A DNA stretch of 53,696 bases. Origin: Campylobacterales bacterium (GTDB lineage Bacteria; Campylobacterota; Campylobacteria; Campylobacterales; Sulfurimonadaceae). Shown piece after piece: positions 7,988 to 17,490 of the stretch (position 1 is the first letter of the stretch; each line of letters opens with the position of its first letter). The notes below the pieces were generated by a model. The model did no database searches, was not told the origin of the DNA, and worked only from the letters and a program-made list of their open reading frames with translations. The stretch covers positions 1 through 53,696 of the forward strand of contig JAFGVE010000021.1 of assembly GCA_016938175.1 (NCBI GenBank), in the 5' to 3' direction. The position numbers were made by a program, and so were the translations under genes.

Positions 7988-9776
7988 TTCCCAAATCATT
8001 TTTTACACTCTCTACGATATCTCTATCTTCTGCAAAATCAACCCATTTAAATTGAGCACCACTCTGTTGAATCCCCTTAAGTAAATCTCCACTTTTTCTA
8101 AACTTTAAATCTAAATTTGCAATATCAAAACCATTTGTAGTTTTTACGAACTCATCTAAGCGCTCAGACTTTTCTTTATTGGTATAAAGATAACAATAGC
8201 CTTTTAAACCTGTTCTACTCACTCGTCCTCTCAGCTGGTGTAGTGTTGAAAGTCCCAAACGCTCTGCACCAACAATAATAACTGTACTCAAACGTGGTAA
8301 GGATATTCCAACTTCCACAACTGTAGTTGCTATGAGGATATTTCCATCTTCTCTAAATTTAAGTAGTACATCCTCTTTATCTTTATCTTTTCCATGTGTC
8401 ACATAAACTTGTTCAAAACTTCTCTCCCAGTAACTCCTAGCCTCATCTATGCTTTGATATTCTAAAACATCACTCTGCTCCACTAAAGGGTAAACTATAA
8501 GTACTTGATTATTCTGAGCTATTTGCGCTCTTATATGGTCTAAAAGTGTAGGAAAATCCTCTCTATGAATTACTTGGGAGTCTATATCTTTGATAAATGG
8601 TGTTGTAGTAATTAAAGATACATCTATATGAGTTGATTCTATCATAGCAAGTGTTCGTGGAATAGGAGTTGCAGAAAACTGTATATAATGTGGTCGTCTT
8701 GTTTTACTACTGACAAGTTTTTCTAACATGTTTCTCTGTTGCGTACCAAAGCGATGCTGTTCATCTACCATAACTAAACCAGCTTCTGGTAACTCTCTAT
8801 ACAAAAGTGCATGAGTCCCTATAATAAAATCATACTTTTCAAGAGAAACTTTTTTACTCTTATTTGTTACTAAAGTAATACGTAAATTTGGTAAATATTT
8901 TTGCGCTTCTTCGTAGAGTTGATTTGCTAGTATAGTTGTCGGCGCCATTAAAATAGAGCGATTAGCATCCATCATATATGCACACGCTAGTATCACCATA
9001 GTCTTTCCACTTCCAACATCACCTACAACCATTCTCTTTGCTGCAACATTTTTTGCAAAATCTACTCTAATATCTTTAATTGCATCTATTTGCTCATCTG
9101 TTAATAGAAAAGGTAGAGTACTACTCCAAGAACTATACTCACACTCTTTAGATACAATAGTCTCAAAATAACGTCGTTTACCTGCCAATGCTCTCATGTA
9201 ACTAAAAAGCTCTGTATATTTAAGTGCCTCTAAAGTATAACTAGAGAGCTCTTTACTCTTTAACAAACTCTCATCTGGAGTATGTAAGCGTAAAAGCTCG
9301 TCTACATATTTCTCTCGTAAACCCTCAGCTAATAAATTTTCTTTTGTTAGTAGTTCTTGTGTTAAGCGTCGCATCACATCAGTGCGTAATGCTGTTTTAT
9401 ACTTTGGTGTAATGCTCCCAATTTGAGAAACTTTTTTTGGCATACTCATACTACAATGTCCACTTTTACATTCTATTACACCATAATAATAATCTCGTTC
9501 TCCAACTTTAAACTGATGTAACATATAAGGCTTTGGTCTAAAGAGTACTGCTTGTAGAGAGTGTGCGAAATTATGTACATAAAACGTTATTTGAATAGAG
9601 TTTGGAGCGCGAAATACAGACTCTACTGTGGCATCTATAAGTTGTGCCTTATGTAGCTGCATCTCTTCGCGTAAACGTAGGTCTTCGTAGGAGTGGGGAA
9701 GTATAAGAGCAAGTTGGGCGAATGAGTTTATACCCAGTTTTTTTACTTTTGCTTCTTGCTCTTTTGTGAGGTTCAT
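7974..9776 (-). CDS. recG: ATP-dependent DNA helicase RecG
   Basis: 600 residues, shorter than the about 690 of enterobacterial RecG but usual for this group. Superfamily 2 motifs are present in order: Walker A (VVGDVGSGKTMV), APTTILANQL, DEQH box (MVDEQHRFG), FSATPIPRT, and motif VI (QLRGRVSRTG). The N-terminal part is the OB-fold wedge domain. RecG remodels stalled forks and Holliday junctions in recombination and repair. It is the last gene of the kdsA operon, separated from the M16 gene by 68 bases. AAGGAGT just upstream of the ATG and a GATACT in the gap suggest it may also have its own promoter. Confidence 0.95.
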   Translation of the reverse strand: MNLTKEQEAKVKKLGINSFAQLALILPHSYEDLRLREEMQLHKAQLIDATVESVFRAPNSIQITFYVHNFAHSLQAVLFRPKPYMLHQFKVGERDYYYGVIECKSGHCSMSMPKKVSQIGSITPKYKTALRTDVMRRLTQELLTKENLLAEGLREKYVDELLRLHTPDESLLKSKELSSYTLEALKYTELFSYMRALAGKRRYFETIVSKECEYSSWSSTLPFLLTDEQIDAIKDIRVDFAKNVAAKRMVVGDVGSGKTMVILACAYMMDANRSILMAPTTILANQLYEEAQKYLPNLRITLVTNKSKKVSLEKYDFIIGTHALLYRELPEAGLVMVDEQHRFGTQQRNMLEKLVSSKTRRPHYIQFSATPIPRTLAMIESTHIDVSLITTTPFIKDIDSQVIHREDFPTLLDHIRAQIAQNNQVLIVYPLVEQSDVLEYQSIDEARSYWERSFEQVYVTHGKDKDKEDVLLKFREDGNILIATTVVEVGISLPRLSTVIIVGAERLGLSTLHQLRGRVSRTGLKGYCYLYTNKEKSERLDEFVKTTNGFDIANLDLKFRKSGDLLKGIQQSGAQFKWVDFAEDRDIVESVKNDLGIGLD

Positions 9777-9844
9777 AATACTCCTTTGTTAGTATCACTC
9801 TAACAAAAAATTTTTATCTCACAGATAAATATTGCATATTGAAA

Positions 9845-11125
9845 TTATTTTGTAACTATAGAAAAGCTGAGTTCAAGTATCTCTTTATGCTCTTGTATAA
9901 AACTGTTTAATTCATCAAGTGTCAGTGTTCTAATCTTCTCCAGCTCTTTTTGAGAGTGTCCTAAAGCAAAACCTTTGTAATACTCCATAAAAGTACGATT
10001 CAGTCTTTGACTCATTGTCTCCACACGTAAAGGCTCACTCCCGAGTAAAAACTTCTTCGTCTGTTCAAGTTCATCTTCACTTACACCATTTTTTACAAAC
10101 TCGCCTATAACCTCTTTAACCGTTGTAACTGCTTCATCCATAGAGTCTAATTTTGTTTGTAAATATCCAGTAAGATAATTACTAGATTTAGTTGCATTCA
10201 CCCGTGTATAAGCGGAGTAAGCAAGTCCACGTTTAACGCGGATTTCTTCCATCAAACGTGAACCAAAGCCACCTGTTCCTAAAATATACGTTGCAACTCT
10301 CGCTTTATAAAACTCTTCTGAACTTTCATTTATATTATAAGGTGCACCAAAATAGACATATGCCTGTTCCGTTTCACGTTTTAAAATTTTGCTCTCTGGC
10401 TTGTTTCTTACAGCGAAATGTGGAGTCTCTTCACTTGAGCCTGTTGGCAAGATAGAGAGTAATTCTTGCATTCTTTTCTTGACCTCATCGACATCAATAT
10501 CACCGCCAACAACAACTATTGCTTTTGATACTACAAGATTTTGTTTTACAAATGTTTCAATATCAGAAAGCTCAACATTCGTGACACTCTCTTTTGTACC
10601 TGAAGATGGTTTTCCTAAAACCCCATCTTCAAATAGAAGCTTTTTTAACTCATTAGACGCTATATAATCAAAATCATTCTCTTTTCTTGAAATATTTCCC
10701 AAAGTAATTGTTTTAATCTTTGAGAGTGCCTCTTTTGAATAGTTTGGATCTTGTAGGAGCATCTGTAAATAATGCATTCCTTCTGCATACTCCTCTTTAA
10801 GTCCACTTGCTTCTAAAACAAATGTCTCTGTTCCAGCATTTGCAGAGATGCTAATTGCTTTTGACTCTAAAATATCTGCAAAAGCACTTGAACCAAGTTT
10901 CTTTGTTCCCTCATTTAAAAGCTTTGCACTAAGCCCCGATAAACCAGCAATCTGTGTATTTTTAATACTACCGCTATTTGTAAAAATTATCTGTGTTGTA
11001 GTGAGCGGTAGTCGCTTATCCTGTTCATAAATAAATGGAACATTTACTCCATTTACGTCTATTTTGTCAATTGTTGCTGCCATTAAAATTTGTCCTAAAA
11101 AAAGTATTGAAAAAAAGAGTTTCAT
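9845..11125 (-). CDS. M16 family peptidase-like protein lacking the HxxEH zinc motif
   Basis: 426 residues with a signal peptide (MKLFFSILFLGQILMA). The two-domain M16B fold is recognisable: N-terminal DKRLPLTTTQIIFTNSGS, a central VVGGDIDVDEVKKRM stretch, and the C-terminal VKRGLAYSAYTRV with the family Arg/Tyr. At the position of the zinc-binding HxxEH motif (about residues 60-72) the sequence reads AGLSGLSAKLLNEG, with no His. It is therefore probably a periplasmic non-catalytic subunit or scaffold that pairs with an active M16 partner, as in heterodimeric M16B enzymes. No such partner is in this window. The start overlaps the mqnC stop by one base. Confidence 0.85.
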   Translation of the reverse strand: MKLFFSILFLGQILMAATIDKIDVNGVNVPFIYEQDKRLPLTTTQIIFTNSGSIKNTQIAGLSGLSAKLLNEGTKKLGSSAFADILESKAISISANAGTETFVLEASGLKEEYAEGMHYLQMLLQDPNYSKEALSKIKTITLGNISRKENDFDYIASNELKKLLFEDGVLGKPSSGTKESVTNVELSDIETFVKQNLVVSKAIVVVGGDIDVDEVKKRMQELLSILPTGSSEETPHFAVRNKPESKILKRETEQAYVYFGAPYNINESSEEFYKARVATYILGTGGFGSRLMEEIRVKRGLAYSAYTRVNATKSSNYLTGYLQTKLDSMDEAVTTVKEVIGEFVKNGVSEDELEQTKKFLLGSEPLRVETMSQRLNRTFMEYYKGFALGHSQKELEKIRTLTLDELNSFIQEHKEILELSFSIVTK

Positions 11126-12177
11126 TAAGCAAACATCTCTAAGGTCTCGTATGCAGTATTACGTACTGCCGGTGTCTCTCCTATGTCTGTTATGAGCTGT
11201 ACCATCTCATCTTTTGCCATGTGATACGCAGCTCCCGCTGAGCTTACAACATTCTCTTCCATCATAGTTGAACCAAGGTCATTTGCCCCAAAACGAAGTG
11301 CCATTTGCCCAATATATGGTCCTTGTGTAACCCATGAACTTTGTATGTTTGGTACATTATCAAGATAGAGTCTTGCAACTGCTAAGAGTCTGAGGTAACG
11401 GTTAGAAGATGGTTTTTCCATATCTGGAATCTGCTCAAGTAGTGCTGTATTTTTCCCTTGAAAACTCCACATAATGAAAGCTCTAAAACCACCTGTTTCA
11501 TCTTGAAGCCTACGAATCATATCAAGATGCTCAACTATATCCTCATCTGTCTCAACCGTACCATACATCATAGTTGCCGTACTTTTAATGTCAAGTTTAT
11601 GTGCTTTACGGTGAATGTCTACCCACACTTCAGCATCAATCTTCTTTGGTGCAATAATGTCACGCACTCTATCAGAAAGAATCTCTGCCCCTGCTCCTGG
11701 AATAGATGCTAAACCTTTTGCTTTAAGACGTGTTAAAACCTCTTCAACACTAATGCGAGATACTTTTGCAATGAAATCAATCTCAATAGAGCTAAACCCG
11801 TGAATAGTAATCTGTGGATATTTTTGGTGAATATGCTCTACTAAGTCTTCGTACCACTCAATTTTGAGTTTTGGATGTACACCACCTTGAAAAAGTATTT
11901 GTGTTCCGCCAATCTCAAGAAGCTCATCTATCTTGGCATCTATCTCATCAAAAGTAAGTACATATGCATCTGCATCTTTTTCATGACGATAAAAAGCACA
12001 GAACTTACAATCAACCCAACAGATGTTTGTATAGTTTATGTTTCTGTCAATTACGAAGGTAGTAATACCTTTTGGATGCAACTCCTTCTTACGGGCCGTT
12101 GCCATTTTTCCAAGTTCTTTTAGGTCTGCATTTTTTATAAGGTCAAGTGCCTCTTCTTTACTCAGTCTTTTAAACAT
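11125..12177 (-). CDS. mqnC: Cyclic dehypoxanthinyl futalosine synthase (menaquinone biosynthesis)
   Basis: 350 residues from the ATG at 12177. An upstream in-frame ATG at 12267 would add a basic 30-residue tail reading through the preceding gene and is rejected. A radical SAM enzyme: the CxxxCxxC cluster motif is C53-W-V-D-C57-K-F-C60, followed by GGTQILFQGGVHP. MqnC cyclises dehypoxanthine futalosine in the futalosine route to menaquinone, the route used by Campylobacterota. The start overlaps the end of the DUF302 gene by 16 bases and the stop overlaps the M16 gene, so the three are translationally coupled. Confidence 0.93.
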   Translation of the reverse strand: MFKRLSKEEALDLIKNADLKELGKMATARKKELHPKGITTFVIDRNINYTNICWVDCKFCAFYRHEKDADAYVLTFDEIDAKIDELLEIGGTQILFQGGVHPKLKIEWYEDLVEHIHQKYPQITIHGFSSIEIDFIAKVSRISVEEVLTRLKAKGLASIPGAGAEILSDRVRDIIAPKKIDAEVWVDIHRKAHKLDIKSTATMMYGTVETDEDIVEHLDMIRRLQDETGGFRAFIMWSFQGKNTALLEQIPDMEKPSSNRYLRLLAVARLYLDNVPNIQSSWVTQGPYIGQMALRFGANDLGSTMMEENVVSSAGAAYHMAKDEMVQLITDIGETPAVRNTAYETLEMFA

Positions 12178-12626
12178 CGTCCTGCTCTCGTAGTAATATT
12201 TTCCATAACTGTATCTATTGTTCTTATTTTTTCTGCTGCGTTTAGTATATGCTTTGTTGTAAGCCAAGAACCATCTCTATAAGCCATTTTAACTCTACTA
12301 TCATGGTCTTTATAAACCAAAATTCTCAGTGGTAAATCTAGCCCAACACGCATATCTTGCTGCATCAAAACTGTACCCACTTTAGCATTTCCAAAGACTA
12401 TCATCTTTGATTCACCAAGCTCCATGTCTACCATCTGTGCATTAGCACCATGGTTAATAATCGCAAATACAGCTAAACCTCTGTCTCTTACTATATCTTT
12501 TATAGAATTTGCTGTTGCATCAACACTCTGACAGCTCTCTTTGACCATTATATCGTCTGCATTTAATGTTAAAGTAAATAATGCGCTAAATAGTAAAAAA
12601 CTACGCTTTAGTCTTTGAAATTGCAT
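12162..12626 (-). CDS. Exported DUF302 domain protein
   Basis: 154 residues. The N-terminus is a signal peptide (basic QRLKRS, then FLLFSALFTLTLNA). The mature part has the DUF302 core: GLAVFAIINHGANA, a central KMIVFGNAKVGTVLMQ stretch, and DLPLRILVYKD. DUF302 proteins have no firmly established reaction; they are often periplasmic and near redox or sulfur genes. The single mature Cys near each end (KESCQS, AGRCLKD) could form a disulfide. The gene overlaps nusB by 26 bases and mqnC by 16, an unusually tight packing for an exported protein among cytosolic enzymes. Confidence 0.85.
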   Translation of the reverse strand: MQFQRLKRSFLLFSALFTLTLNADDIMVKESCQSVDATANSIKDIVRDRGLAVFAIINHGANAQMVDMELGESKMIVFGNAKVGTVLMQQDMRVGLDLPLRILVYKDHDSRVKMAYRDGSWLTTKHILNAAEKIRTIDTVMENITTRAGRCLKD

Positions 12627-13002
12627 CTAAAACACCATTTATAAACTTTGGAGACTGTTCTGTTCCAAAAGCTTTTGTAATCTCTACCGCTTCATTAATA
12701 ACTACTGCAGAATCAAGGTCACCAAAAAGAATCTCATACGCAGCCAAACGTAATGTTGCACGCTCAATTGTTCCAAGACGTTCAAAATCCCAATCTTTAA
12801 GATGCTCAATAATTGCCTTGTCACATGCTTCAAGATGTTCCATCACTCCATCATAAAGAGTAAGTGCAAAATCTTTTTGTTTATTACGGATTTTTTTCTC
12901 TTCTAAAATCTCATCTGCATGTTCGGCTGTATTACCATTTCCTAAGTCAAATGCATATAAAAGGCTTACAACAGCCATACGAGCATGGTGTCTAGTCGCC
13001 AT
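12601..13002 (-). CDS. nusB: Transcription antitermination factor NusB
   Basis: 133 residues, the usual NusB size. Signature stretches are the N-terminal RHHARMAVVSLLYAFD and the C-terminal RLGTIERATLRLAAYEILF, DSAVVINEAVEITKAFG and FINGVLDAI. NusB binds boxA RNA with NusE(S10) and promotes rRNA antitermination. It overlaps ribH by one base; the ribH-nusB pair is widely conserved. Confidence 0.95.
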   Translation of the reverse strand: MATRHHARMAVVSLLYAFDLGNGNTAEHADEILEEKKIRNKQKDFALTLYDGVMEHLEACDKAIIEHLKDWDFERLGTIERATLRLAAYEILFGDLDSAVVINEAVEITKAFGTEQSPKFINGVLDAISKTKA

Positions 13003-13466
13003 TAAAGTGCCTCGTATAAATCAAGCATTTCAATAATTACCGTCATCGCTTCAAAGCCTTTATTTCCAGCTTTTGTACCAGCTCTTTCAATTGCTTGCTC
13101 AATTGTATCTGTCGTTAAAAGACCAAAGCTTACTGGTTTTTGGTACTTTAAACTCATAGTTGCTATCCCTTTTGTAGCTTCGGCAGAAACATAATCGAAA
13201 TGAGGTGTAGCACCACGGATAACTGCACCTAGAGCACATACTGCATCATACTTTCCAGATGAAAGCAGTTGGTCAACTATCATCGGGAGTTCAAATGCAC
13301 CCGGTACTAAAACGTGAGTTAAATCCTCTTCCATACCACCATGTCTCTCAAAGGCATCCTTTGCACCCTCAACAAGTCTGTCTACGATAAAATGATTCCA
13401 ACGTGTACTTACTATAGCAATCTTTTTTCCATTTACTACTTTTAATTTTCCCTCAATGAGTTTCAT
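13002..13466 (-). CDS. ribH: 6,7-dimethyl-8-ribityllumazine synthase
   Basis: 154 residues. Lumazine synthase motifs are [45 protein letters not shown] and [17 protein letters not shown]. It condenses 5-amino-6-ribitylaminouracil with dihydroxybutanone phosphate in riboflavin synthesis and assembles as an icosahedral or pentameric enzyme. Placed 3 bases after kdsA and overlapping nusB by one base. No FMN riboswitch was recognised upstream. Confidence 0.96.
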   Translation of the reverse strand: MKLIEGKLKVVNGKKIAIVSTRWNHFIVDRLVEGAKDAFERHGGMEEDLTHVLVPGAFELPMIVDQLLSSGKYDAVCALGAVIRGATPHFDYVSAEATKGIATMSLKYQKPVSFGLLTTDTIEQAIERAGTKAGNKGFEAMTVIIEMLDLYEAL

Positions 13467-13469
13467 TCT

Positions 13470-14270
13470 CTATATCTCCTGTATAAGTTTTATTTTTTTA
13501 ATTAAGTTTTCTAAGTCGTCTAGCTTTAACATGTTTGGTCCGTCACTTAAAGCACAACTTGGATCAAAGTGTGTCTCAAAGAAAAAACCATCTACACCAA
13601 CAGCAGCAGCAGCTTTTGCAAGATACGGTACCATAGAACTATCTCCGCCTGTTTTGCCATCTTGAGCTGTTGGCATCTGCACAGAGTGTGTTGCATCAAA
13701 AATCACTGGTGCAAACTCTCGCATAATTACAAGATTTCTCATATCTACGACCATATTACCATATCCAAAAGAGTTCCCACGTTCACACAAATATACACCG
13801 TGCTTCGCCGCATTTTCATAACTTGCTTCATTGCATCCACGAGTTTGTAGTATCTTTAAAAGTGGGTATTTCATTGCATCCGCAGATAAAAACTGCCCTT
13901 TTTTAACATTTATCTCACGCTCAGTCTTTGCACAAGCAACAAGTAAATCAGTCTGACGACATAAAAAAGCTGGTATCTGAAGCATATCCACTACCTCTGC
14001 AACAATAGGAGGTTGATAACTCTCATGCACATCTGTGACAATTTTATATCCAAAATCATCTTTGACTTTTTGCAGTATCTTGAGACCCTCTTCCATTCCA
14101 AGTCCACGAAAAGACTCTAAAGAGGTTCTGTTTGCTTTGTCAAAACTTGACTTAAAATAAAAGTCAATTGTCTCATCATTATGGTACTTCTCAAGTCCCT
14201 TCGCAATTGTAAAAATATTTGCTTCGCTCTCGATAACACAAGGACCTGCTAAAAGTTTCATAGCTTTCAT
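13470..14270 (-). CDS. kdsA: 3-deoxy-8-phosphooctulonate synthase (KDO-8-phosphate synthase)
   Basis: 266 residues. LAGPCVIES near the N-terminus, [10 protein letters not shown] and VTDVHE are KdsA signatures. The Cys in AGPC, with His in DATHSVQMP and Glu/Asp in [14 protein letters not shown], matches the metal-dependent class (Aquifex, Helicobacter), not the metal-free enterobacterial class that has Asn at this place. It joins phosphoenolpyruvate and arabinose-5-phosphate to make the LPS inner-core sugar precursor. First gene of a seven-gene operon; AAGG lies 9 bases before the start, and a TATAAT lies upstream. Confidence 0.95.
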   Translation of the reverse strand: MKAMKLLAGPCVIESEANIFTIAKGLEKYHNDETIDFYFKSSFDKANRTSLESFRGLGMEEGLKILQKVKDDFGYKIVTDVHESYQPPIVAEVVDMLQIPAFLCRQTDLLVACAKTEREINVKKGQFLSADAMKYPLLKILQTRGCNEASYENAAKHGVYLCERGNSFGYGNMVVDMRNLVIMREFAPVIFDATHSVQMPTAQDGKTGGDSSMVPYLAKAAAAVGVDGFFFETHFDPSCALSDGPNMLKLDDLENLIKKIKLIQEI

Positions 14271-14297
14271 TATTTTATGCCTTAAAAAAAGTAAGAG

Positions 14298-14303
14298 ATT
14301 ATA
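14298..14303 (-). promoter_or_regulatory. -10 element of the kdsA-ribH-nusB-DUF302-mqnC-M16-recG operon
   Basis: On the minus strand GCTATAATC lies 28 bases before the kdsA ATG. The next six genes overlap or follow closely, so this promoter could serve all of them. The rest of the 188-base gap up to 14458 holds no gene I can support. Confidence 0.6.
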
Positions 14304-14458
14304 GCATAAGGGAGTTAATCTTCACTTAGCATAGCTTATTATGAACTATGTAAGGAGTAAATTTGTCTTATGCAATATAAGAGAAACTATTCATTCCTAT
14401 TGATTTCTAAAAGTTATTCTGTTAAGATGAACGATTAAAATTTTACTAAAGGCATCAA

Positions 14459-16594
14459 TTGAATTACCTAACAAAAACGAATTTTTTAATTGTTCTTGTT
14501 TTTTTACTTGTTGTCTCTTTTGTTTACAAAACAACGACAGATACTTTAACAGCCTATCAATCCTCTGCATATACAAATAACCTCAACATTCTTGAAGGTA
14601 ATTACCGAATGAGTTTGGATTTATACGAGGTGATTGCTGACAACTTATATAACACCATTATTGCCCAAGAGAGTACACTTTCACTTCTGGATAATGCAAA
14701 AAATACAGACTCTTCCCTACAAAGATCTGAACTGCGAAAACAACTTTATAAAACTCTACAACCATACTATGAACATCTCCACAAAAATGGACTCAATATC
14801 ATACTTTTCTCTTTTGAAAACAATCACGTTTTTTTACGAGTCCATAAACCATCTAAACATAGCGACGACATCTCTTCAGTCAGAAAAATGATAGTCAACG
14901 TAAATGAAAACAAAGAGATAGTACGAGGGTTTGAACAAGGAAAAATTTCACATGCTTTTCGTAATATCTACCCTCTTTACTACAAAGGAAAGTATCTAGG
15001 AAGTGTTGATATTTCATTCTCATCTGAAAGTTTACAAAAACACATTTCAGAAATATATGGTGTCTATACCCACTTTTTAGTCAAAAAATCTGTATTTGAT
15101 ACAACACAGTGGAGTCATTCTCGAAACGTAAACTACACTCAAAGTGTAGAACATAAAGATTACCTTTACACACTCTCAACTCTTGATAATAATCAAACTA
15201 AAAGCTCTCTTTACAATCAACTTGCACAACTCGCACATGAGGCAATTGAACAAGGTATAAATGAGCAGCAAAAATTTGCCACCTCTGTCGATAAAGACGG
15301 CACTAGTTATATACTTAGTTTTAAACCTATAAGAAAATATAAAAGTTCAGAGGTCCTGGCATACATTGTTTCTTATACTCAAAATCATGACCTCTACATA
15401 GTAAAACGAAGCTACTATTTGGTCAATATAGGCCTGTTTTTCATCCTTTTACTTTTAGCTCTTACTCTTTTATATGTTATGAGAAAAAAAGACTCTTTAA
15501 AAGAAGAAGTCAAACTCCAGACTATTACGATTGAAAAGAAAAAACAAAAACTTGAAAAAACCCTCAAAGCATTTGATAAAAATGTCATCTACTCCCGTAC
15601 AGATTTACAGGGCTTCATTACTCATGTAAGTGAAGCTTTCTGTAAAATAAGCGGTTATACAGAAGAAGAACTGAGAGGAAAACCACATAACATTGTTAGG
15701 CACCCAGATATGCCAAAAGAGACTTTTAAAGAAATGTGGGAAGCCCTCAAGCAAAATGGTTTTTGGAATGGTGATATCAAAAATAAGAGAAAAGATGGAA
15801 CTTACTACTGGGTACATTCAAAAGTAGAGCGTGATTATAACGATCTTGGAAATGCTATAGGCTACTATGCCGTACGTGAAGATATTACAGATAAAAAAGA
15901 AGTGGAAGAGCTCAAAGCTGAACTAGAAGAATTTAACCGAGACCTTGAAACACAAGTCAAAGAGAGAACCCAAGAGATAATTGCTCTCAACCATGAAATT
16001 CAAGAGACACAAAGAGAGGTTGTTTTTACCATGGGTGCTATTGGTGAGAGTCGTTCACAAGAGACAGGTAACCATGTAAAACGTGTAGCCGAATACTCTA
16101 AACTTTTAGCACTCTACTATGGTGTTGATGAAGAGAATGCAGAAACACTTAAACAAGCATCTCCAATGCACGACATAGGTAAAGTAGCAATTCCTGATGC
16201 CGTTTTAAATAAACCGGGACGTTTTAATGATGAGGAGAGAAAGGTCATGGATGAACATGCACGACTTGGCTATGAGATGCTCAAACACTCTTCAAGACCT
16301 CTACTCAAAATGGCAGCAACCATAGCATACGAGCATCACGAAAAGTGGGATGGCACAGGTTATCCCAACAAACTTGCGGGAGAAAAGATTAGTATCTATG
16401 GGCGTATAACAGCCTTAGCAGATGTTTTTGATGCACTAGGAAGTGATAGAGTCTATAAAAAAGCTTGGGAGCTTGAACGTATACTAGAACTCTTTAAAGA
16501 GGAGAGAGGAAAACATTTTGACCCTAAACTCATTGATATTTTCCTAGAAAACCTAGATAAATTTCTAGAAATTCGAGATCGATTGAAAAACTGA
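14459..16594 (+). CDS. Membrane sensor with Cache-like, PAS and HD-GYP domains (c-di-GMP phosphodiesterase)
   Basis: 711 residues, TTG start with TAAAGG 6 bases upstream. A transmembrane helix at about 5-24 and a second at about 322-342 enclose a large periplasmic Cache-like domain. An Aer-type PAS follows (about 370-480: [38 protein letters not shown]), then a coiled coil and an HD-GYP domain (about 530-705). The metal-binding residues are present: HDIGK, YEHHEKWDGTGYP and ALADVFDALGS. The HD-GYP part should hydrolyse cyclic di-GMP, controlled by a periplasmic ligand and possibly by redox through PAS. It ends 2 bases from the convergent EamA gene. Confidence 0.9.
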   Translation: MNYLTKTNFLIVLVFLLVVSFVYKTTTDTLTAYQSSAYTNNLNILEGNYRMSLDLYEVIADNLYNTIIAQESTLSLLDNAKNTDSSLQRSELRKQLYKTLQPYYEHLHKNGLNIILFSFENNHVFLRVHKPSKHSDDISSVRKMIVNVNENKEIVRGFEQGKISHAFRNIYPLYYKGKYLGSVDISFSSESLQKHISEIYGVYTHFLVKKSVFDTTQWSHSRNVNYTQSVEHKDYLYTLSTLDNNQTKSSLYNQLAQLAHEAIEQGINEQQKFATSVDKDGTSYILSFKPIRKYKSSEVLAYIVSYTQNHDLYIVKRSYYLVNIGLFFILLLLALTLLYVMRKKDSLKEEVKLQTITIEKKKQKLEKTLKAFDKNVIYSRTDLQGFITHVSEAFCKISGYTEEELRGKPHNIVRHPDMPKETFKEMWEALKQNGFWNGDIKNKRKDGTYYWVHSKVERDYNDLGNAIGYYAVREDITDKKEVEELKAELEEFNRDLETQVKERTQEIIALNHEIQETQREVVFTMGAIGESRSQETGNHVKRVAEYSKLLALYYGVDEENAETLKQASPMHDIGKVAIPDAVLNKPGRFNDEERKVMDEHARLGYEMLKHSSRPLLKMAATIAYEHHEKWDGTGYPNKLAGEKISIYGRITALADVFDALGSDRVYKKAWELERILELFKEERGKHFDPKLIDIFLENLDKFLEIRDRLKN

Positions 16595-16596
16595 TG

Positions 16597-17484
16597 CTAC
16601 TTTAAACGTGCAACCATTACACCGGCAAACACAATCAATACAATTCCAAAGCTTGTCGTGAGGGATGGCAGGGCATCTCCCAAAATTACCCCGACGATGA
16701 TAGAAAAAAGAATGTTAGAGTAAGAAACTGCACCTACTATGCCAGCCTTTGTTTCACTATAAGCCTTTGTCATAAGTAGCTGTGAAATAGTTGCAAAAAT
16801 TCCCATTGCTATTACGTAAACCCAAACAACACCCTGTGGCATTACAAACTCACCAAGTAAAAAATCAAGCTCATCAACGCTTATATATGAAGAGATAAAA
16901 AAAAGTAAAAGCGGACCAATAGTTCCTGTTAACATAAAAGAGAGAACGATAGCTCGTGTGTCATAGTAGGATTTTAACTCACGAATGGAAGTGTAAGCAA
17001 GTGCCGCGCCAATACCTGAGAAAACACCTAAAAGGTCATATTTGGAAAACCCAACCCCACTTGGTTGAGTGATAAATAAAATCCCAATAAAACCTATAAA
17101 AACTGCACCCCAGCCTTTAAGTGAAAGTTTCTCTTGTAAAAATAAAAACGCAAAAATGGCCGTAAAAATAGGTGAAGTTTTAGAGTATGTCATTGCATCA
17201 CCAAGTGAAATATGTGCGATGTTATAAAAAAATGCAAGGAGTGCTACAAAACCCATAAATCCACGAAAGAACAGAAGTAGTGGACGCCCACCTTTTTGTA
17301 CCATCGGTGTTTTATAAATAGCAAATCCTACAAGAATGACCCCTGCAAGATTACGGAAAAAAACAACTTCCAAAGAAGGCATAAACTCTGAAGCGAGTTT
17401 TGCAAATGCACCCATAATAGCAAAAGTGAAGGAGGCTAGTAGCATATATTTTACGCCACTATTAAGTGCTTGTATCTGTTTCAT
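16597..17484 (-). CDS. EamA/DMT superfamily transporter
   Basis: 295 residues with about ten transmembrane helices in two repeated halves, the drug/metabolite transporter layout. Typical stretches are VVFFRNLAGVILV, AMTYSKTSPIFTAIFAFLFLQEKLSLKGW, and in the second half GIVGAVSYSNILFSIIVGVILGD. The substrate cannot be predicted. A minus-strand TGGTATAAT lies so close to the ATG that the mRNA may be leaderless (see findings). Confidence 0.88.
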   Translation of the reverse strand: MKQIQALNSGVKYMLLASFTFAIMGAFAKLASEFMPSLEVVFFRNLAGVILVGFAIYKTPMVQKGGRPLLLFFRGFMGFVALLAFFYNIAHISLGDAMTYSKTSPIFTAIFAFLFLQEKLSLKGWGAVFIGFIGILFITQPSGVGFSKYDLLGVFSGIGAALAYTSIRELKSYYDTRAIVLSFMLTGTIGPLLLFFISSYISVDELDFLLGEFVMPQGVVWVYVIAMGIFATISQLLMTKAYSETKAGIVGAVSYSNILFSIIVGVILGDALPSLTTSFGIVLIVFAGVMVARLK

Positions 17485-17490
17485 AATGGC

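Noticed and set aside
12178..12267. In-frame 30-residue N-terminal extension of MqnC
   Set aside because: It runs through the end of the DUF302 gene, is very basic and unlike MqnC, and the ATG at 12177 gives the family length.
13467..13469. FMN riboswitch before ribH
   Set aside because: Only 3 bases separate kdsA and ribH, and no conserved FMN-fold segments were seen before either rib gene.
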